Below are positions 44,818 to 54,341 of a stretch of 64,000 bases of DNA, piece by piece. The DNA lies in assembly GCF_021530565.1 (NCBI RefSeq), contig NZ_JAKGBI010000021.1, forward strand, positions 1 through 64,000. Reading direction: 5' to 3'. Source of the stretch: Pseudoalteromonas sp. SMS1 (GTDB taxonomy: Bacteria; Pseudomonadota; Gammaproteobacteria; Enterobacterales; Alteromonadaceae). Position 1 is the stretch's first letter. Each line of letters begins with the position of its first letter. Below the pieces are notes generated by a model. The model was not told the DNA's origin, made no database searches, and worked only from the letters and a program-made list of their open reading frames with translations. The translations under genes and the position numbers were made by a program.

Positions 44818-44921
44818 AAAAAATCTCTCCAAAACTAAAATCTGACGCTATTTTAACGTAAAACACGCCAGATAGATAAATCTTGATATAATGATGCTTT
44901 AAAAACTCTCTGCGCACTATC

Positions 44922-45458
44922 ATGGCACTAAAATCGACAATCTTAAAAGCACACCTTAACATCAGCGATATGGATAGACATGTTTACACAGACAAGTCAC
45001 TTACGCTCGCTCAACACCCCTCGGAAAACGAACAGCGTCTCATGGTTCGTTTACTTGCGTATATATTGCAATACAATGAGGAGTTATCATTTACCAAAGG
45101 ATTATGCGTGGACGATGAACCCGCAGCATGGCAAAAAAACCTCACAGATGATATCGAATTGTGGATCGATGTAGGTTTACCTGACGAAAAGCGACTTAAA
45201 AAAGCGGCAGTACGCTCAAAGCAAGTTGTGTTGTACACCTACGGCGAAAATACTCAAGAAATATGGTGGAAGAAAAATCAGTCAACTGCCAATCAATATC
45301 GTAATTTATCTGTGTTTAGCCTACCGTACAGTGCCACATCTCAAATGACGGAATTGTTCTCTCGTTCAATGGATTTGACAGCTACCATTCAAGATGGCGA
45401 AATATGGCTCAGTAATTCCGAACATAGTGTGCAGATCACACCACAACAACTAAAGTAG
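44922..45458 (+). CDS. yaeQ: YaeQ family protein
   Basis: 178 residues matching YaeQ: MALKSTILKAHLNISDMDRHVY at the start, ENEQRLMVRLLAYIL, LWIDVGLPDEKRLKKA, and a PD-(D/E)XK-like fold in the family. E. coli YaeQ can suppress loss of RfaH, but its biochemistry is unclear. It starts 104 bp from the divergent GTPase gene and is 8 bp from the next gene, a likely two-gene operon. Confidence 0.93.
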   Translation: MALKSTILKAHLNISDMDRHVYTDKSLTLAQHPSENEQRLMVRLLAYILQYNEELSFTKGLCVDDEPAAWQKNLTDDIELWIDVGLPDEKRLKKAAVRSKQVVLYTYGENTQEIWWKKNQSTANQYRNLSVFSLPYSATSQMTELFSRSMDLTATIQDGEIWLSNSEHSVQITPQQLK

Positions 45459-45466
45459 GGACATCC

Positions 45467-46072
45467 ATGAGAATAAAGCGGATCATTGTATTACACGGGT
45501 TATATATGTCGGGTTTTGTGATGCAACCGCTTTGTAAGCGCTTAGAGAAAACTGGCTGCGATATTCTCAATCTTACCTACAACACGCTAGACCCAGACAA
45601 ATTCGCCATCTTCCGTAAGATTGATGAGTTTGTAGAGTCTCAACCCACCGCTCTGGTGTGTCACTCAATGGGCGGGTTGGTCGCCAGAGGGTACCTGACA
45701 AATGCATCGGATCAAAGCCAATATATTAAGAAAGTCATTACGTTAGGCACACCTCACAAGGGCAGCGCAATCGCCAAGCATATGCATGACAAAGGGTTTG
45801 ATCGCTTATTAAAAAACAGCGTCGAATACTTGCTGAGCGAAACCAATACATGGCCGTTTAATGCATATCTTTATAGTATCGCAGGTGATCTGCCCATTGG
45901 TCTAATGCCGCTATTGCAAAAAGGCAGTCGCTCCGATGGCACAGTTTTGCTGGATGAGACAAAACTAAAGGGTATGGCTGAGCACAAGGTATTCCACCTC
46001 AGCCATACCACGTTAATTTATTCACGCACAGTGATGGATTACATTATCGAGATCCTACATCGTGATGAATAA
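45467..46072 (+). CDS. Lipase-like alpha/beta hydrolase
   Basis: 201 residues, no signal peptide. IIVLHGLYMSGFVMQPL supplies the HG oxyanion motif and LVCHSMGGLVARGYL the nucleophile elbow with Ser. A C-terminal His (VFHLSHTTLIYS) could complete the triad. This resembles small PGAP1-like or triacylglycerol lipase folds; the substrate is unknown. It follows yaeQ by 8 bp. Confidence 0.82.
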   Translation: MRIKRIIVLHGLYMSGFVMQPLCKRLEKTGCDILNLTYNTLDPDKFAIFRKIDEFVESQPTALVCHSMGGLVARGYLTNASDQSQYIKKVITLGTPHKGSAIAKHMHDKGFDRLLKNSVEYLLSETNTWPFNAYLYSIAGDLPIGLMPLLQKGSRSDGTVLLDETKLKGMAEHKVFHLSHTTLIYSRTVMDYIIEILHRDE

Positions 46073-46073
46073 C

Positions 46074-46283
46074 TCACTTATCCGCTCTTTGTGCTACCTT
46101 GTAGGCAACTAAGGCAATAATGCCCATAATAAGTGGTACAGGTGCAGCTAAATAGCCAAACGCATCTGAATTCGCATAACTTGCGCCAGCGAGGTGCCCA
46201 ACTAAACCAACCACAAACGCAACTAACGCAATAACCACTACGAGCAGTTCGCCGCGGTGTTGTGACTCTGTTTTACCTTTCAT
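46074..46283 (-). CDS. Small two-helix membrane protein
   Basis: 69 residues starting MKGKTESQHRGELLVV, with AAGGAGAGCACT directly upstream. Two hydrophobic segments (LLVVVIALVAFVVGLVGHLA and LAAPVPLIMGIIALVAYKVA) give a hairpin in the membrane. No known family recognised. Convergent with the lipase-like gene, with a 1-bp gap. Confidence 0.6.
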   Translation of the reverse strand: MKGKTESQHRGELLVVVIALVAFVVGLVGHLAGASYANSDAFGYLAAPVPLIMGIIALVAYKVAQRADK

Positions 46284-46658
46284 AGTGCTCTCCTTGATTA
46301 CACTCACGCTCTAAAAGGTGAATTCATACATTGAATAGAACGTTTTGCCAGTTCATTATGGCGCCTCAAAGCGTTTAAAAATTGACCTGAATCAAGCAGG
46401 TTATTCACAAACATCACCCGCTAGCTGACGCTTGCGGTGGATCAAGTAAGTGGCGACTAAGTAAGCAACTTGGCAAACTTTAAGCAGGAGTAAACGCCTT
46501 TTTCGATGACGCTAATCGCTTTTCCTCGTTGGCCAAGTCACTGAAGTTCAGCCAAACTAGGTGTCATAGCGTTGATGCACGTAAGACGTCCATAACGTGC
46601 TCACAAGATACTTTTATATGCGGTTGAAACCGCAAATCGAAACAGGGTGGAATAAGAT
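46284..46658. other. Intergenic region upstream of dps
   Basis: 375 bp. The one clear element is the perfect inverted repeat TGCGGTT-GA-AACCGCA at 46619-46634, 26 bp before the dps ATG, a good position for an operator or a 5' leader hairpin. Nothing else, including an OxyR site or small RNA, could be recognised with confidence. Confidence 0.45.
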
Positions 46659-47126
46659 ATGAGTAATAGCATTGGATTAGACGCACAAAAAAGTCAGCAA
46701 GTTGTGGCAGCACTGAATACGTTACTTAGTAGCTATCAAATTCAATATATGAATGCCCGTAGCTTTCACTGGAACATCAAAGGCAGGGAATTTTTTGAAC
46801 TACACGTTAAGTTTGAAGAAATATACAACCAGCTCCTTCTTAAAGTAGATGAATTGGCCGAACGTATTCTAACGATTGAAGGAACACCACTTCACGCATT
46901 CAGTGACTACCTAGCGATGAGTGAAATCCAAGAAGCGAAAGGGGTACAAAATGGACCTGAAGCGGTCTCAATACTACTCGAAGGCTTCACGCAGCTGATC
47001 AAGCGCCAACGCGGCATCTTAACACAAGCCTCTGACGCGAACGACGAAGGGACAGCGTCGCTAATGAGTGATTACATTACGGAACAAGAAAAACTCGTAT
47101 GGATGCTAAAAGCATACTTAGGTTAA
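46659..47126 (+). CDS. dps: Dps family DNA-binding/ferritin-like protein
   Basis: 155 residues. The ferroxidase residues are visible: His in RSFHWNIKG, then HVKFEEIYNQLLLKVDELAERI with the Asp/Glu ligands of the inter-subunit site. Dps dodecamers oxidise and store iron with H2O2 and protect DNA. The N-terminal tail is short and little charged, so DNA binding may be weak. Confidence 0.92.
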   Translation: MSNSIGLDAQKSQQVVAALNTLLSSYQIQYMNARSFHWNIKGREFFELHVKFEEIYNQLLLKVDELAERILTIEGTPLHAFSDYLAMSEIQEAKGVQNGPEAVSILLEGFTQLIKRQRGILTQASDANDEGTASLMSDYITEQEKLVWMLKAYLG

Positions 47127-47130
47127 TCGG

Positions 47131-47535
47131 TTACTCCATCAGCCAGCTGGCCTCTCCTCGATGAGTTGGATGCTGGCTAAGGTACGTGGCGACATCAAGG
47201 TAAAGTTGCACTTTGATGTCACTATGTGACCACAACTCACTGATAATTTTTCTCGAAAGTGCATCAATACCAATATAATCGATCCGACGATATCCCCGCT
47301 TCTCCATATCAGCAAAGTAATCTTGCAATGCTGCAATGCTGTCATTGGTCGTCATCTCAAATTCACTCAAGTTAATTACCGCGCCGTATAGTTGGCCAGG
47401 GTTATAAGACTGCCACTTTTGACGCGCTTCTTTTTCCAGCGCTGTCATTCCCTCGCGATTAAAAGCCCCAACTAAATTCACATATACATAAGGGGGAGTA
47501 ATATTGATTTGCCATTGTCCGTGTACCGTAAACAT
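47131..47535 (-). CDS. Hypothetical STAS-like small protein
   Basis: 134 residues from MFTVHGQWQINITPPYVYVN. A longer frame extends upstream into the oligopeptidase B gene, but the extra residues are basic and unlike a protein. The alternating beta-strands and helices (YGAVINLSEFEMTTNDSIAA, RIDYIGIDALS) resemble a SpoIIAA/STAS fold. No phosphorylation site can be assigned. It is 55 bp after the oligopeptidase B stop. Confidence 0.55.
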   Translation of the reverse strand: MFTVHGQWQINITPPYVYVNLVGAFNREGMTALEKEARQKWQSYNPGQLYGAVINLSEFEMTTNDSIAALQDYFADMEKRGYRRIDYIGIDALSRKIISELWSHSDIKVQLYLDVATYLSQHPTHRGEASWLME

Positions 47536-47590
47536 GCCACCTTCTCTCATACCTTCATTGCGGTGCCTTCGCACCGCAGCAGTTGATGTA

Positions 47591-49657
47591 TCAGCGGGCC
47601 GATTCCGGAAGCAAAGAAATGAAAAATGCCATTTCGAGCGCTTTTTCATGCAAACTTTTGAATCTACCCGATGCACCACCGTGACCCGAGTCCATATCCG
47701 TTTTAAACACTAAGAGATTGTCATCCGTTTTTAATTCTCTCAGCTTTGCTACCCACTTCATTGGTTCCCAATACTGCACTTGCGAATCATGCAACCCAGT
47801 TGTAACCAGAGTATTAGGATAGCGCTTAGCAACCAGATTGTCATAAGGAGAATACGATAATATGACATCATAGTATTCTTTGTCATTGGGGTTACCCCAC
47901 TCATCATACTCATTGGTCGTCAATGGGATCGATTCATCTAACATAGTTGTTAACACATCGAGAAATGGCACATGACAACCTATGCCAAGATAAAGCTCTG
48001 GAGCTTGATTGATTACGGCGCCCATCAACAGACCCCCCGCACTACCACCGGACGCAAAAATCTTGCCCGCATCACCATATTGCATATCTACCAAAGCACG
48101 CGTCACGTCCACAAAATCATTAAAGCTATTTTCTTTGTGTTCTTTTTTGCCGTGCTCGTACCATCGACGTCCCAACATTTCAGAGCCGCGGATATGTGCA
48201 ATGACATAAACAAAACCCCTATCTAGCAAACTTAAGGTGCTACTGGAAAAAACCGGGTCAATAGTAAAGCCATATGCACCATAGCCATACTGGAGCAAAG
48301 GATTAGTGCCATCTTTCTTAAAGCATGACTTGCGATACACGATCGATACAGGCACTTCCTCACCATCACGCGCCGTAATATGTACACGCTCTGAGGCATA
48401 CTCTGTGGGATTAAAATCTCCCAGCACTTTCATTTGTTTCTTGAGGGTCTTTTCCCCTGTCACCAAATCACACTCATAAATGCTACTGGGTGTGGTCAAG
48501 CTCGAGTACGAAATACGTACTGATTGGGCACTGGGTTCAGGGTTGTATGCAACCCCGGCATAATAGCAAGCATCGTCAAACCCTAACTGATAACTCGCCC
48601 CTTGGTAGTCATGAATGACAAAGCGGATCTGACCCTTTTCACGTTCGGTGATCACAAAGTGGCTATCAAATAGTTCCAACCCTTCAAGTAAAACATCATC
48701 TCGATGAGCAATGATCTCTTGCCACTTACTTGGGTCACCCACCTCATCCGTCACGGCACGAACCAAGCGGAAGTTTTTCGCATCGCTATTTGACAGCAAG
48801 TAGTAATAATCGCCGAACTTTTCTAGTCCGTATTCGTGACCTTCCTGACGTGCAAGCAAGCGTTTAAACTCACCATCGGGATGATTGGCATCTAAATATA
48901 AAACATCACTCGTTTCAGTCGCAGAGAGGTAAATAAAGATTTCGCTTTCATCTCGGCTTTTACCTAAGCCCATGTAAAATTGCCGATCTTGCTCTTCATA
49001 CACCAGTACATCTTCACTTTGAGGGGTGCCGAGTACATGTCTATAAACTTGAAAGCCTAATAGGGTTTGCAAGTCTTTTTTGACATAGAAAACCGATTGA
49101 TTGTCGTTACCCCAAACAATTTGTCCCTCGGTCTCAACGAGCACATCTTCTAACAATGCGCCTGTCGCAAGATCTTTAAACCGAGCAGTGTAAATACGGC
49201 GGCCATCAGTGTCGTCACAATATGCCAGCAAAGCGTCATTCGGACTAACGATCAGTTCAGCAAGCTCATAGAACTCATGTTCTTTGGCTAATTCATTCAC
49301 ATCGAGTATTAACTCTTTGTTGTCCATATTTTCATTGAGCGCGCGGTAATGGCGTCCATACTCTTCTTCGCCACTCACCTCATTGGTGTACCAGTAACGC
49401 CCATCTTTAACAGGTACAGATGAATCATCTTTGACGATTCGCCCTTTCATTTCTTCAAACAGCGTTGCCTTTAATGCAGCATGAGGTTTCATCACTGCTT
49501 CGCAGTACGCATTTTCAGCTTTTAAATGGGCCAGAATTTCTTCATCTTGACGGTTGTCATCGCGCATCCAGTAATAGTTATCGGTCCTTTGATGCCCGTG
49601 GTTCTCCATATGATAGGGTACTTTTTTTGCCACCGGTGGGGTAAGCGCTTTGGTCAT
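47591..49657 (-). CDS. ptrB: Oligopeptidase B (S9A)
   Basis: 688 residues, cytosolic. An N-terminal propeller starts DNYYWMRDDNRQDEE. The catalytic alpha/beta hydrolase domain has YGYGAYGFTIDPVFS, the nucleophile in ASGGSAGGLLMG, the Asp in TGLHDSQVQYWEP and the His in DMDSGHGGASGRF. It cleaves after Arg/Lys in short peptides. Length is as in E. coli PtrB (686). It has its own 260-bp upstream region. Confidence 0.94.
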   Translation of the reverse strand: MTKALTPPVAKKVPYHMENHGHQRTDNYYWMRDDNRQDEEILAHLKAENAYCEAVMKPHAALKATLFEEMKGRIVKDDSSVPVKDGRYWYTNEVSGEEEYGRHYRALNENMDNKELILDVNELAKEHEFYELAELIVSPNDALLAYCDDTDGRRIYTARFKDLATGALLEDVLVETEGQIVWGNDNQSVFYVKKDLQTLLGFQVYRHVLGTPQSEDVLVYEEQDRQFYMGLGKSRDESEIFIYLSATETSDVLYLDANHPDGEFKRLLARQEGHEYGLEKFGDYYYLLSNSDAKNFRLVRAVTDEVGDPSKWQEIIAHRDDVLLEGLELFDSHFVITEREKGQIRFVIHDYQGASYQLGFDDACYYAGVAYNPEPSAQSVRISYSSLTTPSSIYECDLVTGEKTLKKQMKVLGDFNPTEYASERVHITARDGEEVPVSIVYRKSCFKKDGTNPLLQYGYGAYGFTIDPVFSSSTLSLLDRGFVYVIAHIRGSEMLGRRWYEHGKKEHKENSFNDFVDVTRALVDMQYGDAGKIFASGGSAGGLLMGAVINQAPELYLGIGCHVPFLDVLTTMLDESIPLTTNEYDEWGNPNDKEYYDVILSYSPYDNLVAKRYPNTLVTTGLHDSQVQYWEPMKWVAKLRELKTDDNLLVFKTDMDSGHGGASGRFKSLHEKALEMAFFISLLPESAR

Positions 49658-49871
49658 GTATCTGTTCCTGATTTATTATTATGCTACCAGTCTATCACAG
49701 CCGTAAATTACGTACAGCGCAGGTTTCTCACCCTCATTGAGTTGATTAACTCAAAGGATAAGTAGGATGCATAGTTCATTACTTGTGATATCAGACGCTG
49801 CTCAGCTGCATTACTTTATAACATCACAAAATAACACACGACTTTCCGTCTTTATATTGCCCTTTTAAACA

Positions 49872-49899
49872 AAAAAGCCCAGCATATCGCTGGGCTTTG
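49872..49899 (-). terminator. Rho-independent terminator of the RND operon
   Basis: On the minus strand AAGCCCAGC-GATAT-GCTGGGCTT is followed by a run of T residues, 19 bp after the RND permease stop. Confidence 0.92.
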
Positions 49900-49917
49900 T
49901 AATATTACGTGGCGTTG

Positions 49918-52900
49918 CTATACCTGTTCCGCCGAACGGCCTTCATCCAAACCTTTATTGCGACGGGTGACTTTTCCAAACAATTTGGCAAAGACACGTT
50001 TTATATCCACCAAAATAATGTACAAACAAGGCACTAAGATTAAGGTGATCATGGTTGCAAACAACACCGCAAACCCAAGGGAAATCGCCATAGGAATCAC
50101 GAACTTAGCTTGCAAACTAGTTTCAAATATAATCGGTGTAACCCCCGCAAATGTCGTAATTGATGTTAAGGTGATTGCCCGGAAACGGGCACACCCAGCT
50201 TCAATCACCGCATCTTTCAATCTTACGCCTTCTTTACGTACCTGATTGACGTAGTCTGTCATCACCAAGGAGTCATTGATCACAACCCCCGCGGCAGCAA
50301 TCAGACCAAAGGTCGACATCATACTCATATCTAGGCCATTCAACCAATGGCCCCACACAGCGCCAATTAAGCTAAACGGTATTACCGACATAATAATCAA
50401 TGGTTGAGAGTAACTCTTCAGTGGCACAGCTAATAAGATATACACAATCAACATACCTGCGACGAAGAACAACTTCTGTTCATCAGCCTGTGCTTGAGTA
50501 TCTTCGACAGATCCCCCTAACTCCGATTTAACACCAGGGAATTGACTTTGTAGTTCAGGCAAGAGCTTTTCTCTAATGTTTTTAACCACTGCAGACGGCT
50601 CAATCACTTGCTCATCGATGCTGCCGTATACATACACAGTGCGATAGCCGCCTTCACGACGGATATAACTTACGCCTGGTTTTTCTATAAATTCAACCAC
50701 GTCACCTAGGACCACTTCCTGTCCCTGTGGTGTTTTAACTAAGGCATACCTTAAAGAGGCAATGGCTTCACGATCAAGTTCTGGGTAACGCACCATCACT
50801 CGGATTTCTTCACCATCTCGTATCACACGCTGCGCTTCCCCGCCATAAAAGCTGTTACCAATTTGACTTGCTATGTCTGCGAGATTTAACCCTAGGTCAT
50901 AAGCCACAGGCTTCAAAGTAAGCTGTACTTCTTTACTGGGTGGATCAATGGTCGAGCTAATATCAAATAACCCTTTTTCTTGTTGCAGCATCGAAATAAA
51001 CTGCCTTCCAGCGGCATTCAGGGTATCAATATCAGGCCCATAAAGCAGGTAACCAAATTCACCGTCTCCCCCTCCGAAGTCATTGACATCATCAATGACA
51101 AGCAGTGATTTAACGCCTGCAATGGTTGGCATGTTCTCACGCCATCTCCGAGAAAGTTCAAAAGCATCAAATGGACGTAAGTCTTCATCCACTAACACGG
51201 CAAGCACAGAGCCCTCGCTGCGACCCTCGTTCCAAACGAGAATATCTTTGAGCATCTTCTGGCCGTATTCTTTTTCCACTTCTCGGTCCACTTCTAGCAT
51301 CATTTTTTCAACTTTCATCATGGCTGAAAGCGTTTGCTCATCTGACACATTGTCATTGAGTAAAATCTTCACCATAGGATAGTCATGCGGCACTTTCGGA
51401 AGTGGGATAAATCGCACTTGGCTAGAGGTAATCAGTGACATACTGATCATAAACACTGCGATAAAGCCAAAAAATACAGCCCAACGCCATTCCACGCATT
51501 TTTCAACGGTGCGGCGATAAGGGCCATTCACAAATTCAAAAAAGCGCTTGTTGAATTTAGCTCGCCAGCTATTCTCACGCATAGGCTTAAACTTTGTATG
51601 TGCTAAGTGCGCGGGTAAGATCCATTTTGACTCGATCAAACTGAATACCAAACACAAAATCACGACAATGGAAATAGATTTGAAGAAAGCCCCTTGTGGG
51701 CCACTCGACATAACCATCGGAGCAAATACAGCCATGGTGGTCAGCACCCCAAAGGTTGCCGGCGTTGCAACTCGTTTCGCGCCACGAACGACACTATCAA
51801 CGCTCGCGCCACTGCGCTCCACTTCAGTATATGAGGACTCCCCTATCACAATAGCATCATCGACCACGATCCCCAGTACCATGATAAATGCAAATAGAGA
51901 GACGATATTAATACTGATGCCAAATACAGGCATTAACATGATGGCGCCGAGGAAGCACACTGGCAATCCTATCATGACCCATAATGCTAATTTAAAACGC
52001 AAGAAAATCGACAGCATAATCGCCACAAGAATTGCCCCTTGGAACATGTTCTTTTTCATCATTTCTAAACGCGCGTCCAAATAATAGGTCATGTCAACAA
52101 TGGGGGTGAGGGTTACACCCGCTGGCAATGTCTCATTTTTCTGTTCGATATACGCATGTACCGTATTTGCGATCGGTATCATGTTTTGATCTTTTGTCGC
52201 CTTAACAGACAGGAATGCAGCATTGACACCATTTTGTTTGAAGTAGAATTCCCCCTCAACGAATGCATCTTTGATGACTGCAACGTCTTGGAGATATATC
52301 TTCGCCCCATTGTCACCCACTTTAACCGGAATGCGCTTAAACTCATCACCGCTGTACTTCTGATTTTCCACACGAACAGAAATAATACCTGCTTCAGTTC
52401 GGATCTGACCCGCTGACATATTTGCCGAATAACGACGGATCGAGTTGCTGATGTCATTGATGCTCAATCCGTACCGTCTCAACGTATCAGGATCAATTTC
52501 AATTGCAATTTCATACGCAGGTGTGCTGCGCTCAACCAAAGAGACGCTTGATAGTTGTAACAGCTCATCTTCAATTTCTTTCGCGAGTGGCTTCAGCTCA
52601 GTCAAAGGTATATCGGCAGCCAATGCCATTTGAATAACATCTTGACGAAATTCCCTTTGCTGAACTCGGATCGGTTCCATATCAGCAGGAAACGTTGCAA
52701 CCCCATTGACCCGAGTCCTCACTTTTTCCGTTACTTCATTTAAGTCAGCACCCGTATCAATATCCAATACCACGCTGCCATTACCACGCGTGGCACGATA
52801 GACTCCTTTTTCAATCTCGGTCACATCTTTCAACGCTTCCTCGATCTTGATTAAGATACTCTCTTCGATTTCCTGGGGGGAAGCGCCCGGATAAGATGCA

Positions 52901-53070
52901 TTGACAGATATTTTGTTAATTTCCTGGCTTGGAAACATCTGCCGCTGGATTGTCACATAACTCACAATCCCCATTATCACGATAAAGAACATCATCAGGT
53001 TTGCGGCAACAGGGTTATGTGCGAAGTACGCAATTAACCCTTTTTGGGAAGTTTTGATTTGATCAGTCAT
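49918..53070 (-). CDS. RND efflux pump, inner-membrane permease (HAE1 family)
   Basis: 1050 residues, 12 membrane helices and two large periplasmic loops. TM4 holds the proton-relay pair in VLGIVVDDAIVIGESSYTEV. Motifs FPSQEINKISVNASYPGASP and PLKSYSQPLIIMSVIPFSLI are typical of the group with MexF/AcrB-like transporters. The ATG at 53070 is used because AGGGA is 6 bp upstream; the ATG two codons earlier touches the site. Downstream partner of an adaptor gene; no outer-membrane channel gene is adjacent. Confidence 0.93.
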   Translation of the reverse strand: MTDQIKTSQKGLIAYFAHNPVAANLMMFFIVIMGIVSYVTIQRQMFPSQEINKISVNASYPGASPQEIEESILIKIEEALKDVTEIEKGVYRATRGNGSVVLDIDTGADLNEVTEKVRTRVNGVATFPADMEPIRVQQREFRQDVIQMALAADIPLTELKPLAKEIEDELLQLSSVSLVERSTPAYEIAIEIDPDTLRRYGLSINDISNSIRRYSANMSAGQIRTEAGIISVRVENQKYSGDEFKRIPVKVGDNGAKIYLQDVAVIKDAFVEGEFYFKQNGVNAAFLSVKATKDQNMIPIANTVHAYIEQKNETLPAGVTLTPIVDMTYYLDARLEMMKKNMFQGAILVAIMLSIFLRFKLALWVMIGLPVCFLGAIMLMPVFGISINIVSLFAFIMVLGIVVDDAIVIGESSYTEVERSGASVDSVVRGAKRVATPATFGVLTTMAVFAPMVMSSGPQGAFFKSISIVVILCLVFSLIESKWILPAHLAHTKFKPMRENSWRAKFNKRFFEFVNGPYRRTVEKCVEWRWAVFFGFIAVFMISMSLITSSQVRFIPLPKVPHDYPMVKILLNDNVSDEQTLSAMMKVEKMMLEVDREVEKEYGQKMLKDILVWNEGRSEGSVLAVLVDEDLRPFDAFELSRRWRENMPTIAGVKSLLVIDDVNDFGGGDGEFGYLLYGPDIDTLNAAGRQFISMLQQEKGLFDISSTIDPPSKEVQLTLKPVAYDLGLNLADIASQIGNSFYGGEAQRVIRDGEEIRVMVRYPELDREAIASLRYALVKTPQGQEVVLGDVVEFIEKPGVSYIRREGGYRTVYVYGSIDEQVIEPSAVVKNIREKLLPELQSQFPGVKSELGGSVEDTQAQADEQKLFFVAGMLIVYILLAVPLKSYSQPLIIMSVIPFSLIGAVWGHWLNGLDMSMMSTFGLIAAAGVVINDSLVMTDYVNQVRKEGVRLKDAVIEAGCARFRAITLTSITTFAGVTPIIFETSLQAKFVIPMAISLGFAVLFATMITLILVPCLYIILVDIKRVFAKLFGKVTRRNKGLDEGRSAEQV

Positions 53071-53085
53071 AGTCATTCCCTGCCG

Positions 53086-54252
53086 TTATAGCTTTCCCAC
53101 ATTGTCAGTATCTCCCTGACTCTGCTCACTACCAGCCACTTTTACCGCCATACCACGTTGTGGATATTCAGGTAACGTTACAACGACCGTATCATTATTT
53201 GAAAGACCTTCACCGACAAGGTAATAAGCCCCTTCCTCGCGAATAACCTGTACTGTACGAGGCTCAAGCTGAGCGTCTGAATTTAGCAACCACACGGTTT
53301 GATTATTCACTAACTCTTGCGGCAAGCGGTAAATTTGTTTGAGGGTTTTTCCAGCAAATTGAACCTGAACATATGTACCAAATTTTATTGCTGGCGCATT
53401 GCTTGTTAAGCCATAGGGATCATCAATACGAACCACCAGATTGTTCATGCGAGTTTGTTGATCGACTACGCCTAAGTCTCGATGAATATAGGCTTGGCGC
53501 GTGAAACTGTTGATGCCTTTTTGCGATAGCGTTGCCTCTATACCAGATACATTGTCTGGCAAGAAAATAGAATCAAAGCCCGCAATCGGGATAATAATCT
53601 CAGCCTGCTCTATGTTATTTAACTTCGCCACTGAAGCACCGGTATTAACAAATTGACCCAGGCCGACATCTCGGGAAACAACCAATGCATTAAATGGTGC
53701 CACGACTTCGCAATTGTCTAAATCTCGCTGAGCTCTACTCAATGCTGCTTTAGCAGATTTAACTGCAGCATGAGCACTCAGTAGCTGAGGCTTGCGAAGG
53801 AATAAATCAGTGTGTGTTTTATTTGGAAAGCGTTTTGCTTCATCTGCGGCAACATCCGCCAGAGCTTGTTCTTCGATGAGCTGGGCTTGTGCACTTGACA
53901 GGGTGGCTTCGGCTTGCAAGAGCGCCGCTTGGTAATTGTCCTTTTCAATTTTAAGGAGCACATCTCCTTTATTAATCACACCACCTGCGACGAAGTTTGG
54001 ATGCCAATATTCAATTTCACCCGAAACCTGTACTGACAAATTCGTTTGCTCAAGCGGTTGTACTTCACCATAACTGTTGATCACAACTTGATGATCTTGC
54101 GCTCGTAGTGCTTCGACCTCAACGATAGGTCGAGTGTCTACGACATCTGACTCATCATCATTTTTTGCAACAGCATTTATGCCCATAAATCCAGCGATAC
54201 CGATACCCAACGCAACGAAGGGCAATATCCATTTTAGTGTCTTTGCTTGCAT
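53086..54252 (-). CDS. RND efflux periplasmic adaptor
   Basis: 388 residues of the HlyD/MFP family. N-terminal membrane anchor (WILPFVALGIGIAGFMGINAV), lipoyl half (GEIEYWHPNFVAGGVINKGD), a hairpin coiled coil (about 105-175), the second lipoyl half VVAPFNALVVSRDVGLGQFV, and beta-barrel and membrane-proximal domains. It bridges the permease to a TolC-like channel. 15 bp separate its stop from the start of the RND permease, a two-gene operon. Confidence 0.93.
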   Translation of the reverse strand: MQAKTLKWILPFVALGIGIAGFMGINAVAKNDDESDVVDTRPIVEVEALRAQDHQVVINSYGEVQPLEQTNLSVQVSGEIEYWHPNFVAGGVINKGDVLLKIEKDNYQAALLQAEATLSSAQAQLIEEQALADVAADEAKRFPNKTHTDLFLRKPQLLSAHAAVKSAKAALSRAQRDLDNCEVVAPFNALVVSRDVGLGQFVNTGASVAKLNNIEQAEIIIPIAGFDSIFLPDNVSGIEATLSQKGINSFTRQAYIHRDLGVVDQQTRMNNLVVRIDDPYGLTSNAPAIKFGTYVQVQFAGKTLKQIYRLPQELVNNQTVWLLNSDAQLEPRTVQVIREEGAYYLVGEGLSNNDTVVVTLPEYPQRGMAVKVAGSEQSQGDTDNVGKL

Positions 54253-54341
54253 GACCGCACCTATTGATAATTTCCTACTGCTATCTTAACAAGATTTAGG
54301 CCATGCAGGGTGTGACATTTGTAAGAATCTGTTACAACTCT

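Noticed and set aside
47536..47679. N-terminal extension of the STAS-like protein into the oligopeptidase B gene
   Set aside because: The extra residues are the out-of-frame shadow of the oligopeptidase B C-terminus, and a better start exists downstream.
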